Source of the DNA: Deltaproteobacteria bacterium
GTDB lineage: Bacteria; Myxococcota; Polyangia; Polyangiales; B10-G4
Assembly: GCA_019312705.1 (NCBI GenBank)
Contig: JAFDCW010000352.1
Location: 1-6,395, forward strand
DNA: 6,395 nt
Reading direction: 5' to 3'
The translations under genes were made by a program, and so were the position numbers. Every line of letters begins with the position of its first letter. Position 1 is the first letter of the stretch. The notes under the pieces were generated by a model. The model was given only the letters and a program-made list of their open reading frames with translations. It made no database searches and was not told the DNA's origin. Shown here piece after piece: positions 1 through 6,371 of the stretch.

Positions 1-443
1 GGGGTGCGTCCCCACTGGAGCGAGAGCTTCAGGTAGACGCGGTCGAACGAGATGTGCGTTGCCAGGTTGGCGTTCTCGAGGCTGAAGGTCGCGTGGCGGT
101 TGTCGAAGCCGCGGTAGGCGATGAGGCCGTTGTCGGGTTCGGCGAAGGACCAGGCAAAGCTCGTCTCGACGTAGCCGCCGAACTTCGCTTCGAGGGTCGG
201 CCCCCCGTCGCCGACCGGCGCCGACACCCGCGGTGCATTCGGCATCGCCTCGCCGAACTCGACGCCTTCGGTCTGGCCTTCGGGGTGTTCCTGGGCAGCG
301 GCTGGGTGCGGAGCGACGAGGACGGCCCCCAGCGCTGCACAAAGCAGGGTGGATTCTAGAAGATGCACCGGGATCGTCCGACCGACGCGCCGGCCCCCAG
401 GCCCGCGCCACTGCACCCCATTCCTCACCCACGGCGCTTTCAT
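1..443 (-). CDS. Outer-membrane beta-barrel porin, OmpL-like beta-barrel-2 family (N-terminal part, truncated by window edge)
   Basis: The - strand frame is open from the window edge to an ATG at 443-441. After a basic N-terminal stretch it has a hydrophobic segment (LLCAALGAVLVAPHPAAAQ) ending in an AAA-Q signal-peptidase-like site, then a linker, then a barrel start containing KFGGYVETSFAWSF, YRGFDNRHATFSLENANL and FDRVYLKLSLQWG. The G-Y-V-x-T opening, the RGFDNRHATFSLENA segment and alternating polar/apolar strands are typical of the putative beta-barrel porin-2 (OmpL-like) family, so the product is probably secreted and forms an outer-membrane pore; the solute is unknown. About 390 bases of mature coding sequence or less are visible and the C-terminus lies outside. 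The start is uncertain: GTG 416 and GTG 368 are in frame, but the shorter forms weaken or remove the basic n-region, so ATG 443 is preferred despite a poor ribosome site. It is divergent from the AI-2E transporter gene. Confidence 0.72.
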   Translation of the reverse strand, partial: MKAPWVRNGVQWRGPGGRRVGRTIPVHLLESTLLCAALGAVLVAPHPAAAQEHPEGQTEGVEFGEAMPNAPRVSAPVGDGGPTLEAKFGGYVETSFAWSFAEPDNGLIAYRGFDNRHATFSLENANLATHISFDRVYLKLSLQWGRT

Positions 444-675
444 CTCGCACTGCTTGGTCGCCTTCCTCTTCCGAGTCCACCACCAAATTCGCAGCGAGCA
501 TTCCCCTCGCCAGCGCATTGGACAATCGCGGCTCGGTCTCACACTGAGCTGCGTGGGAGGGTCGTACTTATGTCCGGAGTGGGCGTTCGCACGGAAGCGC
601 GATCGAGGAGCGTCGAGCAAGCTCCTGTGATACCCGTGCGTGCCCCGCGGTTCCCGCGGCCAGAAGGTTCGAGCC
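444..675. other. Divergent intergenic region with no convincing gene
   Basis: About 230 bases lie between the two divergent starts and should contain both promoters. I see no good sigma-70 pair. A TTGGAC at 518-523 resembles a -35 box, but nothing like TATAAT follows at 16-18 bases. Two small symmetric elements are visible: AGGAGC at 606-611 with GCTCCT at 621-626 (6-bp stem, 9-base loop) and two CCGCGG palindromes at 645-650 and 654-659. Their role, if any, is unknown. Confidence 0.6.
662..667 (+). promoter_or_regulatory. Ribosome binding site deciding the AI-2E transporter start
   Basis: AGAAGG sits 8 bases before ATG 676. This favours ATG 676 over the in-frame upstream GTG at 640, whose extra 12 residues are basic, low-complexity and not part of the family. 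Confidence 0.55.
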
Positions 676-1842
676 ATGGAAATCGACGTCGCCCTCATCC
701 GGAAAACCCTGTCCAAGGATTTGACGGACATCATCATTCGCCTCGCCCTGGTCGCGGTCCTCGTGGTCATGAGCGTCAAGGTCTTCAGTCCGTTCATGGG
801 GCTGATGCTCTGGGCCCTGGTCTTTGCGGTCACCCTCTATCCACTGCATCAGAAGCTCGCCAACAAGCTCGGGGGCAAAGAGGGGCGCGCAGCGACTCTC
901 CTCGTGCTCCTAGGCATGCTCCTGATAGGCGCTCCCACCGTGGTCATCGGCGGTGCCGTCGCGGACTTCGTCCAGGATACCCGGGCGGCTCTCGACAGCG
1001 ACGGGTTTGCCATCAGCCCGCCGCCGGCATCGGTGGCCGACCTTCCCGTCGTCGGCCCGAAGATTCATCGAGCGTGGACTTTGGCCGCAAACGATCTGCC
1101 TGCGCTGCTGGAGACGGTGAGGCCACAGCTCGAAAGTTTCTCTCGGACCGCCCTCGGTCTGCTCACCGGGGCAGCAAGCGGCATCTTTCAGTTCCTTTTT
1201 GCGCTGATCATCGCGGGCATCATGATGGCGTTCGGCAAACCGGGGAGCGACGTCATGCTGAAAATCAGCAGGCGCCTTTCCGGGGCCAAACGAGGAGAGG
1301 AGCTGCACAAGCTGACGACGGCCACGATTCGCTCCGTGTCCCTGGGGGTCATCGGCGTCGCGTTCATTCAGTCGCTCTTGCTGGGGGTCGGCTTCGTCTG
1401 GGCCGATGTGCCCGCCGCCGGCATCTTGGCGATCGCCGTCTTGGTATTGGGTATCGCCCAGGTGCCGGCGACGGTCCTCACCATCCCCGTGATCGCCTAT
1501 CTGTGGTGGGCCGGCGATTCCAACCTGAGCAACGCGCTCTTCACCGTCTACTTCCTGATCGCTGGGTTGGCGGACAACGTGCTCAAGCCCGTCTTCCTCG
1601 GCCGCGGCGTGGACGCTCCCATGCCCGTCATCTTGCTGGGGGCACTCGGCGGCATGGTCACTGCCGGCATGATCGGCTTGTTCGTCGGGGCGGTCCTCCT
1701 GGCCCTCGCGTACGTGATCTTCATGGACTGGGTCGCCCACGGTGAGAAGGGCGACGGCGACGAAGCCCCGGAGGGCGACCAAGACGCCCAAGACGAACAA
1801 GGCGCGGCGGATGCATCCCCAGCCACCGAAGAACCTGCATGA
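676..1842 (+). CDS. AI-2E family (PerM/YdiK-type) transporter
   Basis: This 388-residue multi-spanning inner-membrane protein matches the AI-2E/PerM transporter family, whose members are usually about 350 residues; some export autoinducer-2 or act in ion or osmotic exchange, and the substrate here is not predictable. Hydrophobic segments lie near residues 18-54 (two helices), 73-98, 162-187, 218-243, 246-278, 286-298 and 314-350. Family landmarks are the IRSVSLGVIGVAFIQSLLLG block (219-238) followed by WADVPAAGILAI, DNVLKP at 300-305 and GRGVDAPMPVILLGALGG just after it; the last two are characteristic and closest to YdiK-like members. After the last helix comes an acidic, Gly/Asp/Glu-rich tail (about 355-388) that the family does not need. 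The first gene of the + strand run, it ends 27 bases before the channel gene. Its link to the export genes is positional only. Confidence 0.93.
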   Translation: MEIDVALIRKTLSKDLTDIIIRLALVAVLVVMSVKVFSPFMGLMLWALVFAVTLYPLHQKLANKLGGKEGRAATLLVLLGMLLIGAPTVVIGGAVADFVQDTRAALDSDGFAISPPPASVADLPVVGPKIHRAWTLAANDLPALLETVRPQLESFSRTALGLLTGAASGIFQFLFALIIAGIMMAFGKPGSDVMLKISRRLSGAKRGEELHKLTTATIRSVSLGVIGVAFIQSLLLGVGFVWADVPAAGILAIAVLVLGIAQVPATVLTIPVIAYLWWAGDSNLSNALFTVYFLIAGLADNVLKPVFLGRGVDAPMPVILLGALGGMVTAGMIGLFVGAVLLALAYVIFMDWVAHGEKGDGDEAPEGDQDAQDEQGAADASPATEEPA

Positions 1843-1869
1843 TGCGTAGACCTCCTTCACCCCGGGGCG

Positions 1870-2337
1870 GTGAGAGACCGGGAGCCTGAGAGCGTGTTCA
1901 AGGTACTCCTCATCGGCGTGGCCATGGTTCTGCTCATGACCGCCATCCATGCGGTGTTCATGCTCGGCGCGTTGGCGTTCATCCCGGCCCATGCAGGCGC
2001 CACGCCGATGAGCCAGGGCCGGCGTGTGCGCGCCGCCGCCGGGACGGTCCTCTGGATGGTGGGTGCGTCCTTCGTCGAGATGGGCGCCTGGGCGGCGCTC
2101 TTCATGCAACTCGGGGCCTTCGAGCAACTCGAGCCGTCGCTCTACTTCTCGTCCGTCACGTATACGAGCCTCGGCTACGGTGACATCGTCCTCGAGAGCC
2201 CTTTACGAATTCTCGGGTCCGTCGAGGCCCTGACCGGGATCATCATGGCTGGCTGGAGCACGGCCCTCGTGATCACCGTGCTTCAACGCTCTGCTGCGCG
2301 GGCCGAAGCCAGCACAGAGGACGCGAACGACAAATGA
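1870..2337 (+). CDS. Small potassium-channel-like protein (Ion_trans_2 pore domain)
   Basis: From GTG 1870 the product is 155 residues with a hydrophobic helix at about 9-38, a second at about 57-81, a re-entrant pore loop and a last helix at about 114-136. The pore carries YFSSVTYTSLGYGDIV, with the selectivity filter TSLGYGD at residues 99-105, so it aligns with the two-helix ion channel domain (Ion_trans_2) and probably forms a tetrameric potassium pore in the inner membrane. No regulatory RCK or cyclic-nucleotide domain is attached; the tail is a short polar segment of about 18 residues. Compared with the classic TTVGYGD, Ser replaces the second Thr and Leu replaces Val. The start is uncertain: GTG 1894 is in frame, has GGGAG nine bases upstream and would give 147 residues starting directly at the first helix. 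The stop TGA overlaps the next ATG as ATGA (2334-2337), indicating translational coupling to the membrane fusion protein. Confidence 0.87.
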   Translation: MRDREPESVFKVLLIGVAMVLLMTAIHAVFMLGALAFIPAHAGATPMSQGRRVRAAAGTVLWMVGASFVEMGAWAALFMQLGAFEQLEPSLYFSSVTYTSLGYGDIVLESPLRILGSVEALTGIIMAGWSTALVITVLQRSAARAEASTEDANDK

Positions 2338-3509
2338 CCGAAGAGGCGCCGGGATCGACGGACGAGGAGCAAGACCCGCCCTCGCCAGTTCCGTCTTCTC
2401 CGGTTTCTTCTTCTCCCGCTCCGGCCCCGGCGGACGAGTCGCGCAAGGGCAGTCCGGCTCAGAAGGTGAGCCGGCTCGTCCTCGTGCTGATCGCGGTGAT
2501 CTTCGCGTGGCATCTTTTCGCCGACCGCATCACGCCCTATTCGGGCGTCGCGTGGGTTCAGCTCTTCCACGTGTCCGTGACGCCTCAGGTGAGCGGGTAC
2601 GTCATCGAGGTTCCGGTCGCCCTCGACGACGTCGTCGAGGAGGGCGACGTCATCGCACGCATCAATCCGCATCCCTTCGAACTCGCCGTGCATTCCGCGG
2701 AGGCTCAGCTCGACCTCGCCGGTCAGAACCTCCGGGCGGCAAGCGCCGGCATCACGTCCGCCCTCTCCGCGCTCGCCGTCACGCACACCGAGCTCGACAA
2801 CGCCGAGCGCAACCTCGACCGGGCCGATGCGATACGGGCAACCGACCCGGGCGCCATCGCGCTCTTCGACTACGACGCCCTGGTCGCGGCGCGCAACGGC
2901 GCCCGGTCCCATGTCGCCAGGGCCGAGGCCGACGTGGAGAGCGCACGGGAGCAGATGGGCGTCGAGGGCGCGGACAACCCGGCGATTCGAGCCGCGGTGG
3001 CGACCCTCGAGACTGCGCGCTTCAACCTCGAGATGACCATCATCCGGGCTCCGAGGCACGGTCGCGTCGCCGACCTTCGCCTGACCGAGGGGAAGTTCGC
3101 GAGCACCGGGCAGCCGATGGCGACCCTCGTCGTCGACAAGGACGCCTGGCTGCGTGCCCCGATGCGTGAGAACAACCTCAGCCGCCTCGAGGCGGGGCAG
3201 CGCGTCGAGATCGTCCTCGATGGAGCGCCGGGCAGGATCTTCCACGGCCGGGTCGCGAGCATCGGTCTCGGAGTCTCGCAGGGCCAGGCGCCCCTCGGAG
3301 AGCTCCCCGACGAGAGCAACGCCACCGGCTGGTTCAGCGCTCCGCAGCAGTATCCCGTGATCATCCGCCTGCCCGCAGATACCCCGCGCGAGCTTCTCCG
3401 CGCCGGCGCGAAGGGAAGCGTCACCGTCTACACCGGGGACCATCCGTTCCTGAACAGCATCGCCTGGTTCCTGATCCGAGTCGCGAGCTATGTGGCCTAT
3501 TTCAACTGA
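2334..3509 (+). CDS. HlyD/EmrA-type membrane fusion protein (periplasmic adaptor)
   Basis: This 391-residue protein is the periplasmic adaptor that joins an inner-membrane pump to an outer-membrane duct. Order of parts: a cytoplasmic Pro/Ser-rich tail (about 12-40), one membrane anchor (46-63), a first lipoyl-like half with VSVTPQVSGYVIEVPV and EEGDVIARINPHPFE (80-116), an alpha-helical coiled-coil hairpin (about 117-235, Ala/Arg/Glu/Leu-rich heptads), the second lipoyl half with MTIIRAPRHGRVADLRLTEG (234-253), then a beta-barrel domain from about 270 with VVDKDAWLRAPMRENNLSRL and GQRVEIVLDG. The double lipoyl halves flanking a hairpin identify the HlyD family, closest in style to EmrA, AaeA and YibH/YiaV adaptors that partner with aromatic-acid or drug pumps. 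A moderate ribosome site AGAGGA lies 12 bases before the start, and the start overlaps the channel stop. The 3' end overlaps the DUF2955 gene by 20 bases. The long Pro/Ser tail is longer than usual. Confidence 0.93.
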   Translation: MTEEAPGSTDEEQDPPSPVPSSPVSSSPAPAPADESRKGSPAQKVSRLVLVLIAVIFAWHLFADRITPYSGVAWVQLFHVSVTPQVSGYVIEVPVALDDVVEEGDVIARINPHPFELAVHSAEAQLDLAGQNLRAASAGITSALSALAVTHTELDNAERNLDRADAIRATDPGAIALFDYDALVAARNGARSHVARAEADVESAREQMGVEGADNPAIRAAVATLETARFNLEMTIIRAPRHGRVADLRLTEGKFASTGQPMATLVVDKDAWLRAPMRENNLSRLEAGQRVEIVLDGAPGRIFHGRVASIGLGVSQGQAPLGELPDESNATGWFSAPQQYPVIIRLPADTPRELLRAGAKGSVTVYTGDHPFLNSIAWFLIRVASYVAYFN

Positions 3510-4506
3510 GACCCCGGGCGAGTCTCGCGCGGCGATCCGCCTCGCCATCGGGGTGACCGTGGCCGCGGCGGTCGTCTTGCTGCTCGATGTCTCGGTGCCG
3601 GCCATGCTTCCGCTCTTCGTGGGTGTGCTCTTGCGCCCGGGGACCAAGCCGCTGCCGATGAAGGTGGCGGTCATCCTCGTCCTGATCACGTACTTCGCCT
3701 TCTCCCTCGGTCGATACGCCACGGACATCCTGCTGGTTTCTCCGGGCATCTTGCTCCTGGTGAGCACCTGGCTGATCTACCTCTGCTACTACGCGAACGC
3801 GGCCGGCGTTCACTCGGTGATAGTCACCCTCTCGCTCCTCGCGGTGCTCACCGTGCCTTTTGCGGGGACGGTCTCGCTATCGGTGGCCCACGTGCTCGCG
3901 CGCTCGATGACCATCCTCATCGGTGCGTCGGTCGCCATCTCCTTCCTCGTCCATGGGCTTCTTCCCGCCCAGGCCGACGAGGTGGCTCCTGCTCCCGGCG
4001 CCCACGGCTTGAAGGAGAGCCCCCTTGGGTGTCACCGTCGGGCGCTCAAGACGACCCTCGTCGTGGCTCCGGTCGCCTGGGGTTACTTCTTCTTCGGGAG
4101 CTTCGACTACATCATGGCGCTGATTTACATCGGCCTCGTCATGCTGACCGCGAACCCCGACGAAGGGGCCACCAAGGGGCAGAATTGGATCGCCGCCAAC
4201 ACACTGGCGGGGTTCGTCTCGGTGGTCCTGGTCTTGGTCGGCATGGTCGTCGACTCGCCGGTATTCGCGATGCTCGTGCTCTTCCTCGTGGCGCTCATGT
4301 TCGGTCGCTCGATGGCGGCCAATGCCCGGATGCGCGGGCCCCTCGGGGATGCGTTCTCGGCGATCTTGCTGGTCGTGACCTCGGAGAACGCGATCGCCGA
4401 GGTGACGACGCGGTTGACCCAGATACTGCTGGTCATCGCTTATGCGGCGCTGATGTTCAACGCGCTTGGGCCGGAGCGGGTGCCGACCCGGACGAGGGTG
4501 GCATGA
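3490..4506 (+). CDS. DUF2955 family inner-membrane protein, probable export pump subunit
   Basis: The 338-residue product is a polytopic membrane protein made of two similar halves, each with about six hydrophobic segments (roughly 16-32, 35-49, 56-74, 77-95, 107-125, 134-157, then 188-205, 207-220, 235-253, 255-272, 286-297, 306-325), joined by a polar linker near 160-187. This two-half design, the early AIRLAIGVTVAAAVVL block, PLFVGVLL near 41-48 and the mid-protein FDYIMALIYIGLVMLTANPD motif fit the DUF2955 family, which is distantly related to the FUSC/aromatic acid exporter group and is usually encoded beside an HlyD-type adaptor. It is therefore the likely inner-membrane pump of the tripartite set; the substrate is unknown. 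The start ATG 3490 lies inside the adaptor gene, so translation is probably coupled. The stop shares the ATGA at 4503-4506 with the outer-membrane gene. Confidence 0.85.
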   Translation: MWPISTETPGESRAAIRLAIGVTVAAAVVLLLDVSVPAMLPLFVGVLLRPGTKPLPMKVAVILVLITYFAFSLGRYATDILLVSPGILLLVSTWLIYLCYYANAAGVHSVIVTLSLLAVLTVPFAGTVSLSVAHVLARSMTILIGASVAISFLVHGLLPAQADEVAPAPGAHGLKESPLGCHRRALKTTLVVAPVAWGYFFFGSFDYIMALIYIGLVMLTANPDEGATKGQNWIAANTLAGFVSVVLVLVGMVVDSPVFAMLVLFLVALMFGRSMAANARMRGPLGDAFSAILLVVTSENAIAEVTTRLTQILLVIAYAALMFNALGPERVPTRTRVA

Positions 4507-5930
4507 CGGCGGCGCGAAGGTCGTTGCTCGCCCTGGCGGTGTGGGCACTGCCCCTGGTCGGTGTGGGTTGTTCGGTGGGGCCGGACTACGTGCGCCCGGA
4601 TACGACCGCCCTCGAGTCTTTCCGGGCGCCGACGACGGCCACCGAGTCCATCGTGAACCTGAACTGGTGGGACCTCTACGATGACCCCGTCCTCCAGAGG
4701 CTCATCGGGACCGCCATCGAACACAATCGGGACGCTCGCGTGGCCCTGCTGCGAATCACCGAGTCTCGCCTCCTGGCGGGCATCGTCCGAGCCGACCTCT
4801 ATCCGACCTTGAGCGTGGGCGGGCAGCTCTCCGCCATGCCGACTGTCACGACGGATGGCGACTTCGCTCCCGTGGCGAACGCGGCCTTCGCGGTCGACAT
4901 GAGCTACGAGATCGACCTCTGGGGTCGCGTTCGCCGGTCGAACGAGGCCGCCTTTCACGAGGTGCTGGCGTCGGAGGAGGCGTACCGCAACGTGCTGATC
5001 TCCCTCATCGCCGAGGTCGCGGCCCAGTATTTTACCCTCATCGACCTCGACAACCGGCTGGCGATTACCGAGCAGACCATCGCGATGCGCACCCGCGGGT
5101 TGAACACCGTCGAGGCTCGTTTCCGCGGTGGCCTGACCACCGAGATCGACTTCCGACAATCCGAGATCCAGCTTCATGTCGTCGAGGCGTCATTGGCGTC
5201 GTACCGACAGTTCATCGGACTGACCGAAAACTCGCTGAGCGTTCTCCTCGGGCAACCCCCACACGCGATTCCCCGGGGCCGCCCGCTCTTCTCCCAGGTC
5301 GTCCCGCCCGCGGTCCCCGTCGGGCTCCCGTCGGAGGTGGTGCGTCGGCGACCGGACATCCGCGAGGCCGAGCGACGGCTGCATGCGCAGAACGCACGAA
5401 TCGGCGTCGCCCGGGCGAATCGGTTCCCCCAGTTCAGCCTGACGGGGCCAGCCGGTGTCACCGCCGTTCTCACCAACCCGAGCCTGGCGACGGGTTTCCT
5501 GACCTTGGGTGCGAACCTCTTGAGCCCACTCTTCAACGGTGGACGGCTCCGGCGCCAAGAGCAGATCGAAGTCACGCGAACCGAGCAGCTCACACGAGTT
5601 CGAGGCGCGCGAACGCCAGACGGCGTCGGCCCAGGCCGCCTACGACATCGTCTGGAACCAATACCTCGGGGGTCTGACGACCTATCTGCAGGTCGCCGCC
5701 ATCCAGGCCAGCCTCTTCTCCGCGCAGCTCGCGCTCTCCCAAGTGCGGCAGGAGTACCTGATCTCCGTCGTGTCCCTCTACAAGGCGCTTGGCGGAGGGT
5801 GGCCGGTGGGGGCCCTGGAGAACGACGGTCCCGAAGCCTCGACCGCCGCAGAAGAAGAGGGCGCTACGGAGGGCGACTGAGCCTCGGGGACGGCGTCCGA
5901 GAGTTCGCGCTCCTGTCACTGGCGCGGTAG
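4503..5930 (+). CDS. NodT/OprM-type outer-membrane efflux lipoprotein, frame broken near 5592
   Basis: ATG 4503 overlaps the preceding stop and has GAGGG five bases upstream. The first 363 residues are a clear TolC-superfamily outer-membrane efflux lipoprotein of the NodT/OprM group: signal peptide, lipid-attachment Cys23 followed by SVGPDYVRP, NWWDLYDDP (54-62), YEIDLWGRVRRS (135-146), the long helices and RRRPDI (281-286) with the RIGVARANRFPQFSLTG repeat, and SPLFNGG (341-347). The lipobox is atypical (Gly at -3). Past residue 363 the frame becomes Arg/Gly/Pro-rich, unlike the family, and runs to TAG at 5928. The expected domain end instead resumes in the +1 frame from about 5593. The 475-residue length looks normal only by accident. 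As written, the product lacks part of the second periplasmic helical region and the C-terminus, so it is probably non-functional unless the break is a sequence error. The true gene extent would be 4503-5880. Confidence 0.88.
   Translation: MTAARRSLLALAVWALPLVGVGCSVGPDYVRPDTTALESFRAPTTATESIVNLNWWDLYDDPVLQRLIGTAIEHNRDARVALLRITESRLLAGIVRADLYPTLSVGGQLSAMPTVTTDGDFAPVANAAFAVDMSYEIDLWGRVRRSNEAAFHEVLASEEAYRNVLISLIAEVAAQYFTLIDLDNRLAITEQTIAMRTRGLNTVEARFRGGLTTEIDFRQSEIQLHVVEASLASYRQFIGLTENSLSVLLGQPPHAIPRGRPLFSQVVPPAVPVGLPSEVVRRRPDIREAERRLHAQNARIGVARANRFPQFSLTGPAGVTAVLTNPSLATGFLTLGANLLSPLFNGGRLRRQEQIEVTRTEQLTRVRGARTPDGVGPGRLRHRLEPIPRGSDDLSAGRRHPGQPLLRAARALPSAAGVPDLRRVPLQGAWRRVAGGGPGERRSRSLDRRRRRGRYGGRLSLGDGVREFALLSLAR
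5593..5880 (+). pseudogene. Displaced C-terminal segment of the outer-membrane efflux lipoprotein (+1 frame)
   Basis: In the +1 frame relative to ATG 4503 this stretch encodes HEFEARERQTASAQAAYD, then NQYLGGLTTYLQV, then SLFSAQLALSQVRQEYL and SVVSLYKALGGGW, ending with an acidic tail and TGA at 5878-5880. The YLGGLTTYLQV and LYKALGGGW segments are hallmarks of the last helices and end of NodT-family outer-membrane efflux proteins. It has no start or ribosome site of its own, so it is the continuation of the gene that begins at 4503 and not a separate protein. Relative to the usual protein, about 25 residues containing the conserved Y-x-Q-T-V-L-x-A-(F/L)-x-E-V-E-x-A-L helix are absent between the two parts. 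Confidence 0.85.
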
Positions 5931-5933
5931 CCT
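5928..5933 (+). promoter_or_regulatory. Possible -10 element of a leaderless lipoprotein promoter
   Basis: TAGCCT fits the TANNNT pattern of a -10 box and ends 7 bases before ATG 5941, which has no ribosome binding site in front of it. Transcription would then start at or next to the ATG. No clear -35 box is visible, so this is tentative. Confidence 0.25.
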
Positions 5934-5940
5934 TCGGCCC

Positions 5941-6330
5941 ATGCGCTTGTCCCCCGTGATTCCTCTCGTGTTCTCGTTGTTGCTCACCGCCTGCGGCGGC
6001 GGTGACCCCGAAACCTCCTCGTCTTCGGACTCGGCTGCGACCACCGGCGGCGAAGAGGTCGTCGAAGATGAGCAGAGCTTCGCCGAGGCGATGGAGCTCA
6101 TCTGCAACGGCTGGGTCGACGCCGAGGAGACCCGAGGCCTCAGCCCCGAGGACGAGGTCAACGCCGTCAGAATGTGGATCCTGGATCGGCTGACGAACCC
6201 GCGCGCGAACGAGTTCTACGAGCTCACCCTCGACCTGCCTCCCTACGAGAAGAGGCAGGAGGTGCAGCGCTTCGCCGACGAGGTGGGCCTCGAGGAATGC
6301 GCCATCTTGCAAATGTGGCCCGAGCCCTGA
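5941..6330 (+). CDS. Small acidic lipoprotein of unknown function
   Basis: The 129-residue product starts with a typical lipoprotein signal: MRLSPV, a hydrophobic core and the lipobox LTAC, giving lipidated Cys18. A low-complexity Gly/Ser/Thr/Glu linker (about 19-46) follows, then a compact, mostly helical and acidic domain of about 80 residues. Visible landmarks are ICNGWVDAEETRGLSPEDE (54-72), a VRMWILDRLTNPRANEFYEL stretch (76-95), PPYEKRQEVQRFADEVGLEEC (100-120) and IL-MW near the end. Cys55 and Cys120 flank the domain and could form a disulfide in the periplasm. I do not recognise a named family; small single-domain lipoproteins of this build are common in myxobacteria. The lipidated N-terminus implies membrane anchoring facing the periplasm. 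The start is set by the signal peptide; no ribosome site is seen. It stands 60 bases after the end of the efflux gene and may be separately transcribed. Confidence 0.85.
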   Translation: MRLSPVIPLVFSLLLTACGGGDPETSSSSDSAATTGGEEVVEDEQSFAEAMELICNGWVDAEETRGLSPEDEVNAVRMWILDRLTNPRANEFYELTLDLPPYEKRQEVQRFADEVGLEECAILQMWPEP

Positions 6331-6335
6331 GAGGC

Positions 6336-6371
6336 GCTGGCTGAGTCCGAGACCGGGCTTCTTCAGCCAGC
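6336..6371. terminator. Inverted repeat downstream of the lipoprotein gene, possible terminator
   Basis: GCTGGCTGA (6336-6344) pairs perfectly with TCAGCCAGC (6363-6371), a 9-bp stem with an 18-base loop, five bases after the lipoprotein stop. There is no T-run on either side, so it is not a canonical intrinsic terminator. It may serve both strands if a convergent gene ends at 6372. Confidence 0.4.

Noticed and set aside
54..359. + strand frame at the left edge
   Set aside because: The - strand frame over the same bases encodes a secreted beta-barrel start with family motifs; the + frame has none.
518..546. Sigma-70 promoter starting at TTGGAC
   Set aside because: No acceptable -10 box at 16-18 bases; the best candidates match the consensus at only about half of the positions.
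570..1745. An ATG at 570 with a good ribosome-like GGGAGGG upstream opens a long + frame
   Set aside because: The frame overlaps the AI-2E gene out of phase and its product is Arg/Gly/His-rich with no domain features; it is a shadow of a GC-rich gene.
910..3767. Long - strand frames of about 400 and 490 residues opposite the transporter and adaptor genes
   Set aside because: Their products are His/Arg/Asp/Gly-rich and lack signal, membrane or domain patterns, while the + strand frames match known families throughout.
5580..5605. Programmed ribosomal frameshifting in the efflux lipoprotein gene
   Set aside because: No slippery heptamer or run of identical bases is present at the junction, and about 25 conserved residues are missing, which frameshifting alone would not explain.
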